Positions 36,759 through 45,250 of a DNA stretch of 64,000 bases are shown here, piece after piece. Position numbers and translations under genes: made by a program. The DNA is from Pseudomonas kermanshahensis (GTDB taxonomy: Bacteria; Pseudomonadota; Gammaproteobacteria; Pseudomonadales; Pseudomonadaceae): the NCBI RefSeq assembly GCF_014269205.2, contig NZ_JABWRY020000001.1, forward strand, positions 1,054,001 through 1,118,000, read 5' to 3'. A model generated the notes under the pieces. The model saw only the letters and a program-made list of their open reading frames with translations, searched no databases and had not been told where the DNA came from. Numbering within the stretch: position 1 is the first letter of the stretch; every line of letters begins with the position of its first letter.

Positions 36759-38888
36759 CTAGTCCTTTGATGGGGCCAGTGGCCGGCCGCAGCCGAGCAT
36801 GGTCCGGGAGTAATTGAGCAGCGGCGCCACGCGCCGGTGTTCGGCCAACCGCGCAGGGCGCGGCATCGACAGGCAAGCGAGGGCGTGCCAGGCATCGCAG
36901 GGCAAGTCTTGCTGAACGTCGGCATAGCTCGCATAGCGCATCAAGGCGCCGGCTACCAACTGGTCCAGGGTCAGGCGCCGGGTGCGGCGCGGCAGCGGCT
37001 GGTGGTCGTGGGTCAACCCCCAGCCGGCGTAGAACGGTGTGCCGTAGGTCACCACCGGCACGCCGCGCAGCAGCGCTTCGAAGCCAGCGGTGGAGCTCAA
37101 GGTGTGCAGCGCATCGACCTGGCCGTAGAGGCTGGCGATATCGACACCGCCCAACACCTGGTCAGCCAGGCCCGTCAGTAGCGCCGGGGCAACCTGGCCC
37201 TGGCGCTTGCCGGCCTCGACGTCCGGGTGGGGTTTGTAGATGATCCAGGCGTCCGGCAACTGCGCGCGCACCCGTTGCAGCAGGCGCAGGTTGCAGCCTG
37301 CGCCGCCGCCACTGCACAGCGCCGAAGCGTCATCTTCGACCTGGCCCACCACCAGCACCCGTGCTTGGCCCGGCTGGCCCAGCAACGGCGGCACTGGCCC
37401 GCTGCGCAGGTTGAACTTGCTGGTGCCGCTGGCGACGATCTGCGCCCTTAACTGCGCGGCTTCGGCCAGGCTGGCGTCGTCGAAGTCGGTATTGAGCAGC
37501 AGCCATTCCAGGTCACTGTCCGACGCGGCGTCATAGTGAATGCCGCCACGGTCCAGCACCAACGACAGGGCCGGGCTGTTACTCACCCCCAACCCCGTGG
37601 ACCGCATGAAGCCGTCCTCGACCCGCCAGATCGGCACCCCCTGCTGGCGCGCGCGTTCAGCCAGGCTGGCGGGCTCCCGCGCCGCCCACACCAGCAGCCG
37701 GCCGTTTTCTGCCGCCACCTGCTGCACCAGTTGCGGGCTATCCACGGTAAAGCGCAGCTGGCCCCAGCGGCTGGCAAAGAAGCGGCGAATGTTGTGCTGC
37801 TTGTGGCGCTTGACCCCCAGCACCGTGGTAGGCCCGGCAAATTCAGTGTCGCGTGCCTTTTTGCGCGCCAGCTGGCGAGCGACGGTCAGCGCATCGGTCA
37901 GCTGGCCGGTGAGCGGGTCGACATAGCGGCAATAACGGATGTACGCCGCCGCCACCAGTTGCTCCAGGCTGGGCCGCGCCTGGCGGCGGGGGATGGGCAT
38001 GCGATCGTCGGTCAGGCCCCAGCCAGCGTAAAACGGCAGCCCGAAGCAGGTCACCGCCACGCCCTGAATCAACGCCTCGAGCCCAGCCTGGCTGGTGCCC
38101 ACATACACCCGCTGCGCCCGCTTGGCCAACGACGCCCACGCCACTGGCCGTGCCTCCAGCGGCACGCCCCGGGCTTGCGCGGCGGCCAGCAGGCAGCTGG
38201 GTTTCTGCCCGCCCAGGCAGTCCGGGTGAATACGTACCCGCACATCGGCATCAGGGTGCTCGGCCAAAGCGACATCGAGCATGCGCACGTAGTCCGCTTC
38301 GCACAAACCGCCACCGGGGATCGAATAGTCGCCCGCCGTCTGGTCAACCACCAGCACCAACGGCCGCTCACGGCCCAGCGGGTCGTCTGCGGGCAGGTCC
38401 TGGGCATTGTTGTACTTGCCGATGCCCGTGCTGCGCATCAGCGAGATCAGTGCGTGCGCGCACTCCAGCTCATGCTCGGTCAGCGCCTCGGGCTGTTGCA
38501 GGATGTTCTCGAGCAGCGAAGGCCGGTCTGCCAGGTAGTGAATACCTATCGGGTCGACCACCATCGACATCGGCGTGTCGCCTTCGATGCCCAGCGACGA
38601 AGACCGTAAAAAACCGTCCTCCAGCGCGATATAAGGCAGCCCCCAGCGCTGGCACAACACGCGCGCCTGCGCAGAAGACTGTTTGTAGCCGATGCCGGCA
38701 ATCGCCTTGAGCCCCTTCGGTGCCTTGCTACCCCGGCGCCAGAGCCAGAAGGGCGGGCCCTCGGGCCCAAGAAACTGCGGCAGGTGCAGCACCTTCCAGG
38801 CAACCCACTGGGACATGATGCCGACCCAACCCGGGCCGTCCACCAGTGCTTGCAAGGTCACCGCTGCCGGCGCTTCAATACGGTTCAT
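36759..38888 (-). CDS. Second KpsC-like capsule Kdo transferase
   Basis: 709 residues from ATG 38888, which overlaps the GNAT stop as ATGA. KpsC builds the poly-Kdo linker on the capsule lipid with KpsS. Two tandem homologous transferase domains are visible: DGFLRSSSLGIEGDTP ... GTSQAGLEALIQG ... PFYAGWGLTDD in the N half, and DGFMRSTGLGVSNSP ... YKPHPDVEAG ... TYGTPFYAGWGLTHD in the C half. It is diverged from the kpsC at 43043 and embedded among lipid-type genes. This may be the WcbO position in Burkholderia; that comparison is from memory. Confidence 0.88.
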   Translation of the reverse strand: MNRIEAPAAVTLQALVDGPGWVGIMSQWVAWKVLHLPQFLGPEGPPFWLWRRGSKAPKGLKAIAGIGYKQSSAQARVLCQRWGLPYIALEDGFLRSSSLGIEGDTPMSMVVDPIGIHYLADRPSLLENILQQPEALTEHELECAHALISLMRSTGIGKYNNAQDLPADDPLGRERPLVLVVDQTAGDYSIPGGGLCEADYVRMLDVALAEHPDADVRVRIHPDCLGGQKPSCLLAAAQARGVPLEARPVAWASLAKRAQRVYVGTSQAGLEALIQGVAVTCFGLPFYAGWGLTDDRMPIPRRQARPSLEQLVAAAYIRYCRYVDPLTGQLTDALTVARQLARKKARDTEFAGPTTVLGVKRHKQHNIRRFFASRWGQLRFTVDSPQLVQQVAAENGRLLVWAAREPASLAERARQQGVPIWRVEDGFMRSTGLGVSNSPALSLVLDRGGIHYDAASDSDLEWLLLNTDFDDASLAEAAQLRAQIVASGTSKFNLRSGPVPPLLGQPGQARVLVVGQVEDDASALCSGGGAGCNLRLLQRVRAQLPDAWIIYKPHPDVEAGKRQGQVAPALLTGLADQVLGGVDIASLYGQVDALHTLSSTAGFEALLRGVPVVTYGTPFYAGWGLTHDHQPLPRRTRRLTLDQLVAGALMRYASYADVQQDLPCDAWHALACLSMPRPARLAEHRRVAPLLNYSRTMLGCGRPLAPSKD

Positions 38889-39454
38889 GGCACCCCCCGC
38901 CACATGCCACGCACCGGCGGGAACGGCACCCAACGCTTGCGGCGCAGGGCAAAGCCATTGTGCAGGTACAGCCGTTTGGCCCGTGGGTTGTTCAGCGGCA
39001 CTTCCAGTTCGACCTGGGTAAAGCCCAGCTTGGCCGCATGCGCACAGCACGCCTGCACCAAAGCCGATCCCATGCCCTGTTGGCGAGCCGCCTTGCTCAC
39101 GCGCAGCCCATACAACAAGAACGGGTAACGCCACTCGCGCAGCTCGCTCAGGCAAAACCCGGCAAAGCGCACCCAGCCACTGATTAGCCCGAACTCGCGA
39201 ATGAACGGCCGCCAGTGCAACGCAAATGGCCCACGCCCGTCATGCTTCAAGGCGGCAAAGCCCAGCGCCTGCTCGCCCTCGAAGGCCAGCAGCACGCGGT
39301 CCCAGTGGATGGCCCCGCCCAGCAGGCGATAGCGGCAAGTAGGGTTACCAATCAGAAACGCCAGCGAACCGCGCCCCTGGGTCAGCAACTGAGCCAAGGC
39401 AGGGTCTGCGGCACGCTCCGGCGCCAGGTCCGATCCCAGAACGATGCGCACCAC
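38885..39454 (-). CDS. GNAT-family N-acyltransferase
   Basis: 189 residues with the acetyl-CoA-binding part near residue 120: LYGLRVSKAARQQGMGSALVQACC (Q-x-x-G-x-G/A type) and NPRAKRLYLHNGFALRRKRWVPFP at the C terminus. GTG start 4 bp after the sulfatase stop; the stop overlaps the second kpsC. GNATs acylate amines or alcohols. In this operon it could acylate the amine made by the alpha-oxoamine synthase, or decorate a sugar; neither is shown. The acceptor is unknown. Confidence 0.82.
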   Translation of the reverse strand: MVRIVLGSDLAPERAADPALAQLLTQGRGSLAFLIGNPTCRYRLLGGAIHWDRVLLAFEGEQALGFAALKHDGRGPFALHWRPFIREFGLISGWVRFAGFCLSELREWRYPFLLYGLRVSKAARQQGMGSALVQACCAHAAKLGFTQVELEVPLNNPRAKRLYLHNGFALRRKRWVPFPPVRGMWRGVP

Positions 39455-39458
39455 GTTT

Positions 39459-41021
39459 TCAGGCTACCCCAGCCACGGCACTGTGCGCCGCCTGGCCCTG
39501 TGCGGGCGCCTGGGCGTGTGCCAGCAGTGCGCTGGACAGCTTGTGTACAGCGATGGGGCACGCTTGGCTGCCAGGCTGGCGCCGGTTGGACCAGATCAGG
39601 TAGTCAGTGTCGCCGGCCGGCGCGCCGACTGCCTGGTAAACCTCGGGCAGGATCGGTACATGGTCACCAAAGAAGCACAGCAGCGCCTCGTTCGGCTGGC
39701 TCAGTAACGTTTCGCGCAGCATGCCAAGCATGCGATCGGCATTGCCGATATGCCGCAGGTAAGGCGCCAGGTCTTGCATGCCCGGTTGCAACGGGCGGTC
39801 GAACCAGGCCGGCAGCTCGTGCTCGGCCACGCTTTCCAGGTGCAGCGGCCCGTGGTTTTCCATGGTGACCGCGTGGATGAACAACGGCTGAGTACGCCCA
39901 GGCGCCTCCAGCAGTTCGCGAATCTTCTGCGCAACCGCGCAATCGCCAATGAACGGCCCAGCCTTTTGCGACGGGTTGAACGCGCGCACATCGATGAACT
40001 CATCGAAGCCCAACGCCGGCAGCACTTTATTGCGGCCGTAGAACCCACCGTCATACGGGTGAATGCACACCGTGCGGTAGCCCAGCGCCTTCAGCCGCGA
40101 AGCGATACTCGGCAAGCCCCGGCGCGCCAGTACGCGATAAGGGTTGAAACGGTGCACGCCAAGCCGCTCGGACGGGATGCCCGTGAGGTAGGCGAATTCG
40201 GTACGCACCGTGTTGGCCCCCCACGCCGCCACCTGCAGCTTGCCGCGCGCAAGCGCCTGGCTGGCCAGCACGTCATACTCGCCCAGCACCTCAGCCCGCA
40301 CGCCAGGCCACAAGCCACGCACATCAAAGAACGACTCGCTCTGCACCGACACCAAGTCCGCCAGCCCATTCCCCGTGGGAGCGGCTTTACCCGCGAATGC
40401 GCCAGTCGCCCCGACACTACCCTCACAAGCAAACGGCGACCCCAACCCAGCCTGATCAACCGGCGCCCGCGCCGCCCAAAAATACCGCCACAAACTAGCC
40501 GCCAACCCCCAGCCCCGCACATCGCGCTCGGCATCAAAGCTCGGCACCACCCGACGATGCCCCAACCGCAGCAACCCCAGGCCAATCACCACCGGCAGCA
40601 ACGCCTCAACCCGCGCCCCCGGCACCTCGAAGCGCAAGCCCGCCCACAGGTAAACCAGAAACCCGACCGCCAGCACTGCCGCTTTACCAAACCCAAAGAA
40701 CGGCAAATACAACCGCGGAAACTTCACCGCATCGCTGAAGTACTCGAAATCCGCACACACAAACGGTTCGCGCAGCGAGTGGTACTTCGAGTTGCTCACC
40801 AGCACGATCAGCACCCACAGCAACAGCAGGTTCACGCCACTGAACAGCGGCCGCGCGGTCAGCGCATACAGCAACCCAAACCCCACGCACCACAACCCCA
40901 CATGCAGCATCCAGCAGTCAGCCGGGCGGCGCAGGGCAGGGCGGGGTATCAACAAGCGTTCGACCAGCACGGTCAGCATCAGGCCGATCAACGCAACCGG
41001 CAGCAGAGAAACATCAATCAC
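39459..41021 (-). CDS. LtaS-like membrane sulfatase / phosphoglycol transferase
   Basis: 520 residues. The N-terminal part carries four or five membrane helices (residues about 5-25, 38-56, 62-78, 113-130, 138-152); the alkaline-phosphatase-fold domain starts near 220. Metal and nucleophile residues expected for LTA synthase-type enzymes are present: Glu229 (SVQSESFF), Thr271 (GANTVRTEF) and DH in CFFGDHVP. Such enzymes move phosphoglycerol or phosphoethanolamine from lipids outside the membrane. GTG start overlaps the SDR stop by 8 bp. Residues about 207-216 are encoded by a REP. Confidence 0.85.
   Translation of the reverse strand: MIDVSLLPVALIGLMLTVLVERLLIPRPALRRPADCWMLHVGLWCVGFGLLYALTARPLFSGVNLLLLWVLIVLVSNSKYHSLREPFVCADFEYFSDAVKFPRLYLPFFGFGKAAVLAVGFLVYLWAGLRFEVPGARVEALLPVVIGLGLLRLGHRRVVPSFDAERDVRGWGLAASLWRYFWAARAPVDQAGLGSPFACEGSVGATGAFAGKAAPTGNGLADLVSVQSESFFDVRGLWPGVRAEVLGEYDVLASQALARGKLQVAAWGANTVRTEFAYLTGIPSERLGVHRFNPYRVLARRGLPSIASRLKALGYRTVCIHPYDGGFYGRNKVLPALGFDEFIDVRAFNPSQKAGPFIGDCAVAQKIRELLEAPGRTQPLFIHAVTMENHGPLHLESVAEHELPAWFDRPLQPGMQDLAPYLRHIGNADRMLGMLRETLLSQPNEALLCFFGDHVPILPEVYQAVGAPAGDTDYLIWSNRRQPGSQACPIAVHKLSSALLAHAQAPAQGQAAHSAVAGVA
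40375..40400. repeat. REP half-element inside the sulfatase coding sequence
   Basis: gtgggagcggctttacccgc with following gaatgc is the common P. putida-type REP (complement ttcgcgggtaaagccgctcc). It is read in frame, giving AFAGKAAPTG in the linker between the membrane part and the catalytic domain. REPs are normally extragenic. Confidence 0.8.
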
Positions 41022-41790
41022 TGTACTTCAGCCCACGCAGGATCATCGAAGAAAGCCACTGCGGGATCAGCCCCAGCAGCCAGGTGCCCAGGTTGAGCGG
41101 GAACGGAAAACTGATACGCGCCTGGTTAGCAGCCAGCCCACGCTTGATGCGCTTGGCCGCTTTTTCGGCGGTCCACAAAAACGGCTTGGGCCCCGGCATT
41201 TCGAAGCACATCTTCGATTCCACGTAGCCCGGCACGATCACATTCACCTTCACCCCTTCCGGCGCCAGCCAATCGCGGATCGCTTCGCCATACACCCGAA
41301 TCGCCGCCTTGCTGGCACTGTAGGTAGGCGTCACCGGCAGCCCACGCCAGCCCGCCAGCGAGCTGAACAGCGCAATCTGCCCATGGCCCCGGCTGCGCAT
41401 GGCCGGCAGCGCGGCTTCCACAGTGGCCAGCGCCGCCATCACATTCACCTCGAGCAACGCCCGGCTGTCGTCCCAGCACTCGGCCTCGCCATTGGCGCCC
41501 ACTGCCGTGTTGAGCCCGGCACCAACCAGCACCAAGTCTGGCTGATGCGCCTCGCTGACCCGCCGCACCATCGCCCGCAGGCCATCCAGGTCGCGCACGT
41601 CGATGGCTTCCAGCAGTACCTCGGCGCCCAAGGCGCGGCACTGCTCGGCCATCTCATCCAGGCGGTCCAGGCGCCGGCCTTGCAGAATCAGCGTCACGCC
41701 CGGTGCGGCATAGGCAGGCGCCAGCGCGCCGCCGATGCCGCCGGTGGCGCCGGTGATGAGGATGCAGCGGGGTGAAGCGGTGTGGTTCAT
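41014..41790 (-). CDS. Short-chain dehydrogenase with C-terminal membrane-anchor-like tail
   Basis: 258 residues from ATG 41790, whose ATGA overlaps the kpsS stop. Classical SDR: ILITGATGGIGGALA, a Ser in FSSLAG, YSASK (Tyr-x-x-x-Lys) and IVPGYVES. The last 35 residues are hydrophobic (FPLNLGTWLLGLIPQWLSSMIL), as in membrane-bound lipid SDRs such as 3-ketosphinganine reductases and DltE-like proteins. If the alpha-oxoamine synthase makes a 3-keto amine, this is the best candidate reductase. Cofactor and substrate are not evident from sequence. Confidence 0.85.
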   Translation of the reverse strand: MNHTASPRCILITGATGGIGGALAPAYAAPGVTLILQGRRLDRLDEMAEQCRALGAEVLLEAIDVRDLDGLRAMVRRVSEAHQPDLVLVGAGLNTAVGANGEAECWDDSRALLEVNVMAALATVEAALPAMRSRGHGQIALFSSLAGWRGLPVTPTYSASKAAIRVYGEAIRDWLAPEGVKVNVIVPGYVESKMCFEMPGPKPFLWTAEKAAKRIKRGLAANQARISFPFPLNLGTWLLGLIPQWLSSMILRGLKYSD

Positions 41791-43103
41791 AGGTATTTTT
41801 CGATTCTTGAAGTTTTCGCCATCAGCACTTCGAGGCAATTGGTGACCGCCATGTCGATGCCGCAGCCGGTGTAGAAACCGCCGTTGACCTGGGTGGTGTG
41901 GATGACTGTGTTGCGAAAACGATGAAAGAGCTTGATGTCTGGCATGTCCGGGGATTGCCAGAAATCGGCCAGCGCGCCTTGGTGGGTCAGACCGGGCATG
42001 GCGTAGATTGGGTCGGCCAGCGTGATGGTTGGGCGGCCGTGGAGGATGGCTGATGCGCCGGCGGTGCTGTTGACGGTAATCATGCCATTGATGTGCGAGA
42101 GCAGGGTTGGCATATGCCCGCTTTCCATGAACTCGACCCGATCGGCTACGTCGTATTCACGGGCCAGCGCCTCGGTGACACGCCGATAGTTAACCAGCCC
42201 AGGCGTCAACGGGTGGTTCTTGACCAACAGGCGGGCATTGAACGGAGCGTTCAGCGAGAACGAATCGATCACGTGCTCGATGACCTGGGTCATGTTCTCA
42301 AACGGCGAGTGATCGCGGATCTGCGCGTCGCTGTCCAGTTGCAGTGGTAGCAGGTAGGTGGGCTGGCGCTCAGAGGCGACGTCGGCGACTAGGGCGTCGT
42401 CGCGGCTGCGGGCGCGGAGGAGGCGCAGGCCTTGGCGGATGAAACCAGCATATTCCACTGCGGCGTTGAAGGGCGCATGAGTGCGGTATTTCGGGTAGAA
42501 CAGGGCGTTGAGCGCGCCGCCTGCATGATAAATCACATCATGTGCTGCGCGTGCCGTGAAGGACAGTTTGAATGACTTGCCGTTTTGGTAGCGCGGGATG
42601 TATTTGCCCACTTCGCGGTACCACTCCGGGTCCCGCGGCAAGCGTGAATTATTGTTAACACCATCACGTTCCAGGGTGATCCAGTAAGGGCGGAAGTAGC
42701 CTTCCTCGAACACGTGCACGCGGATACCTTGCAGGCGAGCAAGCTTTATCGCCACTTGGTGCACTGGACGGCAGTCGCCAAAAAGTACCAGGTCGGTAAT
42801 GTCTAAATCCCGAAAAACCTGAGAGTAGTAGCCCTCCAGCTCTCCCGTTTGCAGCCCGCAGCGGCGGCGCGAACCCGAGCTGTAAAGTACATCACCGACG
42901 TTGAAACTTATGCTGTGTACGCGCTGGTCAATCGCTCTAAGCCCTTGGGCTAGTCGACTGAAGAAGGGCGAGCTGACACTTTGCAAAAACAAAAAATTGT
43001 TACGCGGAATCCCTAATAGCGGACGACGCGTCGGTTCGACGATCAGTTGGCCGGGCGCTTCCTGCCCAGCAAACTGCTCAACCGTCGTTTCAAATCCTGC
43101 CAT
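41787..43103 (-). CDS. kpsS: Capsule Kdo transferase KpsS
   Basis: 438 residues. KpsS starts the Kdo linker by putting the first Kdo on the capsule lipid (lyso-phosphatidylglycerol in E. coli). Family signatures: FLFLQSVSSPFFSRLAQGL, VLFGDCRPVH, VFEEGYFRPYWITLERDGVN, SRLPRDPEWYR, DSQIR-like DAQIRDHS, KNHPL and TVNSTAGASAILHG. The ATG at 43103 has GGAG about 10 bp upstream. It overlaps the end of kpsC by 61 bp in another frame, and no later start would keep the conserved N terminus. Confidence 0.93.
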   Translation of the reverse strand: MAGFETTVEQFAGQEAPGQLIVEPTRRPLLGIPRNNFLFLQSVSSPFFSRLAQGLRAIDQRVHSISFNVGDVLYSSGSRRRCGLQTGELEGYYSQVFRDLDITDLVLFGDCRPVHQVAIKLARLQGIRVHVFEEGYFRPYWITLERDGVNNNSRLPRDPEWYREVGKYIPRYQNGKSFKLSFTARAAHDVIYHAGGALNALFYPKYRTHAPFNAAVEYAGFIRQGLRLLRARSRDDALVADVASERQPTYLLPLQLDSDAQIRDHSPFENMTQVIEHVIDSFSLNAPFNARLLVKNHPLTPGLVNYRRVTEALAREYDVADRVEFMESGHMPTLLSHINGMITVNSTAGASAILHGRPTITLADPIYAMPGLTHQGALADFWQSPDMPDIKLFHRFRNTVIHTTQVNGGFYTGCGIDMAVTNCLEVLMAKTSRIEKYL

Positions 43104-45064
43104 TTAGACGTTGCTCCGGGCTGCGGTAATGCATGCCAATGTTGTAATTCGTAGAGAGTCTGTTCGGCTGTGGTAAAACGATTGGTTACCAGGCTCACAT
43201 ACGTGGGATAAAGCAACAGCGTGGCCGCTACCAATTCATCCAAGGTCACGGGGCGACAGCGTCGGCGCCGAACTTGGTCATCCAATTCATGATCAACAGT
43301 CAACCCCCAGCCCGCGTAAAAAGGCTGGCCGTAAGTGGTAACCGGTACCCCGCGCAGCAGTGCTTCAAAGCCTGATTGCGAAGTAAGAACATGAACTTCG
43401 TCCACCACTGCAAGCAATTGTTGCAAGGGGGTGTCGCCGATCACCTCGTCGCACCAGTGAACCGTCTGAGCTTCATCGCTGCCGCTCGAGCGGGTACCTG
43501 CGAGTACCTCTGGGTGAGGTTTGTAAAGCACCCACGCCTGAGGGTTTTTCTCGCGTACGGCGCGCAGTAATTGCAAATTGGTGAAAATGCTGGTGCCGCC
43601 GAAGCGGATAGAGGCATCACCTTCGACCTGTCCAGTAACGAGAATGACTGTTTGTGCGTCTGGTGGCCGTTGCCAGGGCTTTCCGGGAAGGTTGTATTTG
43701 GTAAGCCCCGCGTTGCAGATTGACTCGCGTAGCGCTTGCGCGCGGGTTAGCAGTGCGGCCTCGAAATTACCGCTAGCTAACATGTGTTCAAGGCGTGATG
43801 GCCGTGTGGCGTCGTAATAAATCCCCACATCATCGACTATCCACGAAAGCGGGCGTGCCTTGCCAGCGCCCAAGCCGACAGACCGTAAAAAGCCGTCCTC
43901 CACGCGATGGACTGGATAGGGATGATTCAATAACTCTGCATCATGTTTGCATCCCCAAGCCACCACTGGCATTGAGGGGGATGCGCGCTTTTTAGGTTTG
44001 ACGAACCGAATTGCACTGCCGCTGAAAAAGAGCGCTGCTAATGGTTCTTTCCAGCGACTGAACCCGCATACCTGCACGGAAGCTGGCAGCAAGCTGCGGT
44101 GGCGGCGTTGCAGCCCCAACCATTCGATCAAGGACTCTGGCGTGCACGGAATGCCCCGTTCCGGGCAGACGTAGCGCGGATAGCGCACCAGGCTGGCATG
44201 AATCAACTGGGTAAGGCACACCGGAGTGCGTCGCGCTGGTGCCGGCAGGCGATCTTCAGTCAAGCCCCACCCTGCATAAAATGGCATACCCCAAGTGTGG
44301 ACCTTTACATCCCATAACAAAGCATCAAACCCCAACTGGGATGTCATTACGTAAACCGCACGCATCTTGGGCAAAAGCTCGGCTGGATGTGTGTGTTGGG
44401 TCAGGATCTTCACACGCGGCAGCTTTGCTACCATAGCCAAGTCGAAATGTCCCATCTTGCGCCGAGCTAGCACGTCAGGATGTATTTTGAGAAGAACAGT
44501 GCTGTCGGGGTAACGGGCCAGAGCCGCACGGAGCATCGCCGTGAAATCACCAGCTGTTGCGCCTTGCAACGAAGCATCGCCCAAAGTCTGGTCTGCCACC
44601 AGCACACAGTTCTCTGGTAGAGCAGGCTGCTCAATGCGCGCATCGTTGTACTTGGAGATGCGCTGATCCTGCCACAGCGCTTTCAGCGCCGTAGCACGTT
44701 GATGCTGGTCTGCTGTCAGCGGTTCTGTAATCAACTGCTCCAATCGCGAGGGCTGGCTGGCATCGTAATAAATCCCTACGTCATCGACGATTAAGGACAG
44801 CGGTGGCTCCTCTGCACCTAGCCCCACAGAGCGGACAAAACCGTCTTCTAGGGTTAGCACTGGCTTACCTGCCTTGTACGCCTCGGCCATGGCCAGATGA
44901 GCGCTCGGTTTACGTCCCCATGCCATCACCCAGTCGGTCGCTAGAACGTCACCCACAGCTCCGTTCTGCAGCTCGAAATCGGGCAGTAGCGAAGGTAAGG
45001 TGGTGATCTGCTGAGCCCCTTTGGACAGGATCAGCAAGCGTTGGCGAGGCAAAGCATCATCCAT
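43043..45064 (-). CDS. kpsC: Capsule Kdo transferase KpsC
   Basis: 673 residues with the KpsC double arrangement: an N domain (DGFVRSVGLGAEEPPLSLIVDD, KIHPDVLARRKMG, TSQLGFDALLWDV, PFYAGWGLTEDR) and a C domain repeating it (DGFLRSVGLGAGKARPLSWIVDD, YKPHPEVLAGT, TSQSGFEALLRGVP, PFYAGWGLTVD). The two domains form alternating Kdo linkages in the capsule linker on the cytoplasmic side. Both domains keep their motifs. It heads a seven-gene coupled operon and lies 186 bp after the kinase gene. Confidence 0.94.
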   Translation of the reverse strand: MDDALPRQRLLILSKGAQQITTLPSLLPDFELQNGAVGDVLATDWVMAWGRKPSAHLAMAEAYKAGKPVLTLEDGFVRSVGLGAEEPPLSLIVDDVGIYYDASQPSRLEQLITEPLTADQHQRATALKALWQDQRISKYNDARIEQPALPENCVLVADQTLGDASLQGATAGDFTAMLRAALARYPDSTVLLKIHPDVLARRKMGHFDLAMVAKLPRVKILTQHTHPAELLPKMRAVYVMTSQLGFDALLWDVKVHTWGMPFYAGWGLTEDRLPAPARRTPVCLTQLIHASLVRYPRYVCPERGIPCTPESLIEWLGLQRRHRSLLPASVQVCGFSRWKEPLAALFFSGSAIRFVKPKKRASPSMPVVAWGCKHDAELLNHPYPVHRVEDGFLRSVGLGAGKARPLSWIVDDVGIYYDATRPSRLEHMLASGNFEAALLTRAQALRESICNAGLTKYNLPGKPWQRPPDAQTVILVTGQVEGDASIRFGGTSIFTNLQLLRAVREKNPQAWVLYKPHPEVLAGTRSSGSDEAQTVHWCDEVIGDTPLQQLLAVVDEVHVLTSQSGFEALLRGVPVTTYGQPFYAGWGLTVDHELDDQVRRRRCRPVTLDELVAATLLLYPTYVSLVTNRFTTAEQTLYELQHWHALPQPGATSKWQDLKRRLSSLLGRKRPAN

Positions 45065-45228
45065 AAACGTGTAGCGGCGTTCCGGTGCCGGGACAGCTAA
45101 GGTCAGAAGGCCTTATGAATCCAGTGGGCGATTTTAAGCGACGAATCTTAATACAGATTCAGGTTTTTGGGATGGCCTCCCAGAAAAAATACGACAGAAA
45201 TCTCCAAGATTTCACCATTTTTCGGAGG

Positions 45229-45247
45229 GTGATATCATAGTGATATC
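45229..45247. promoter_or_regulatory. Repeated TGATATC element before kpsC
   Basis: tgatatc occurs twice, 11 bp apart (gtgatatcatagtgatatcc), in the AT-richer 186-bp gap between the kinase and kpsC. gatatc is itself palindromic, so the site could bind a dimeric regulator. It also lies just past the kinase stop. No promoter consensus is clear. Confidence 0.3.
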
Positions 45248-45250
45248 CAA

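Noticed and set aside
40792..41775. Plus-strand frame of 327 codons opposite the SDR and sulfatase
   Set aside because: Shadow of the minus-strand operon, whose SDR and sulfatase motifs are unambiguous.
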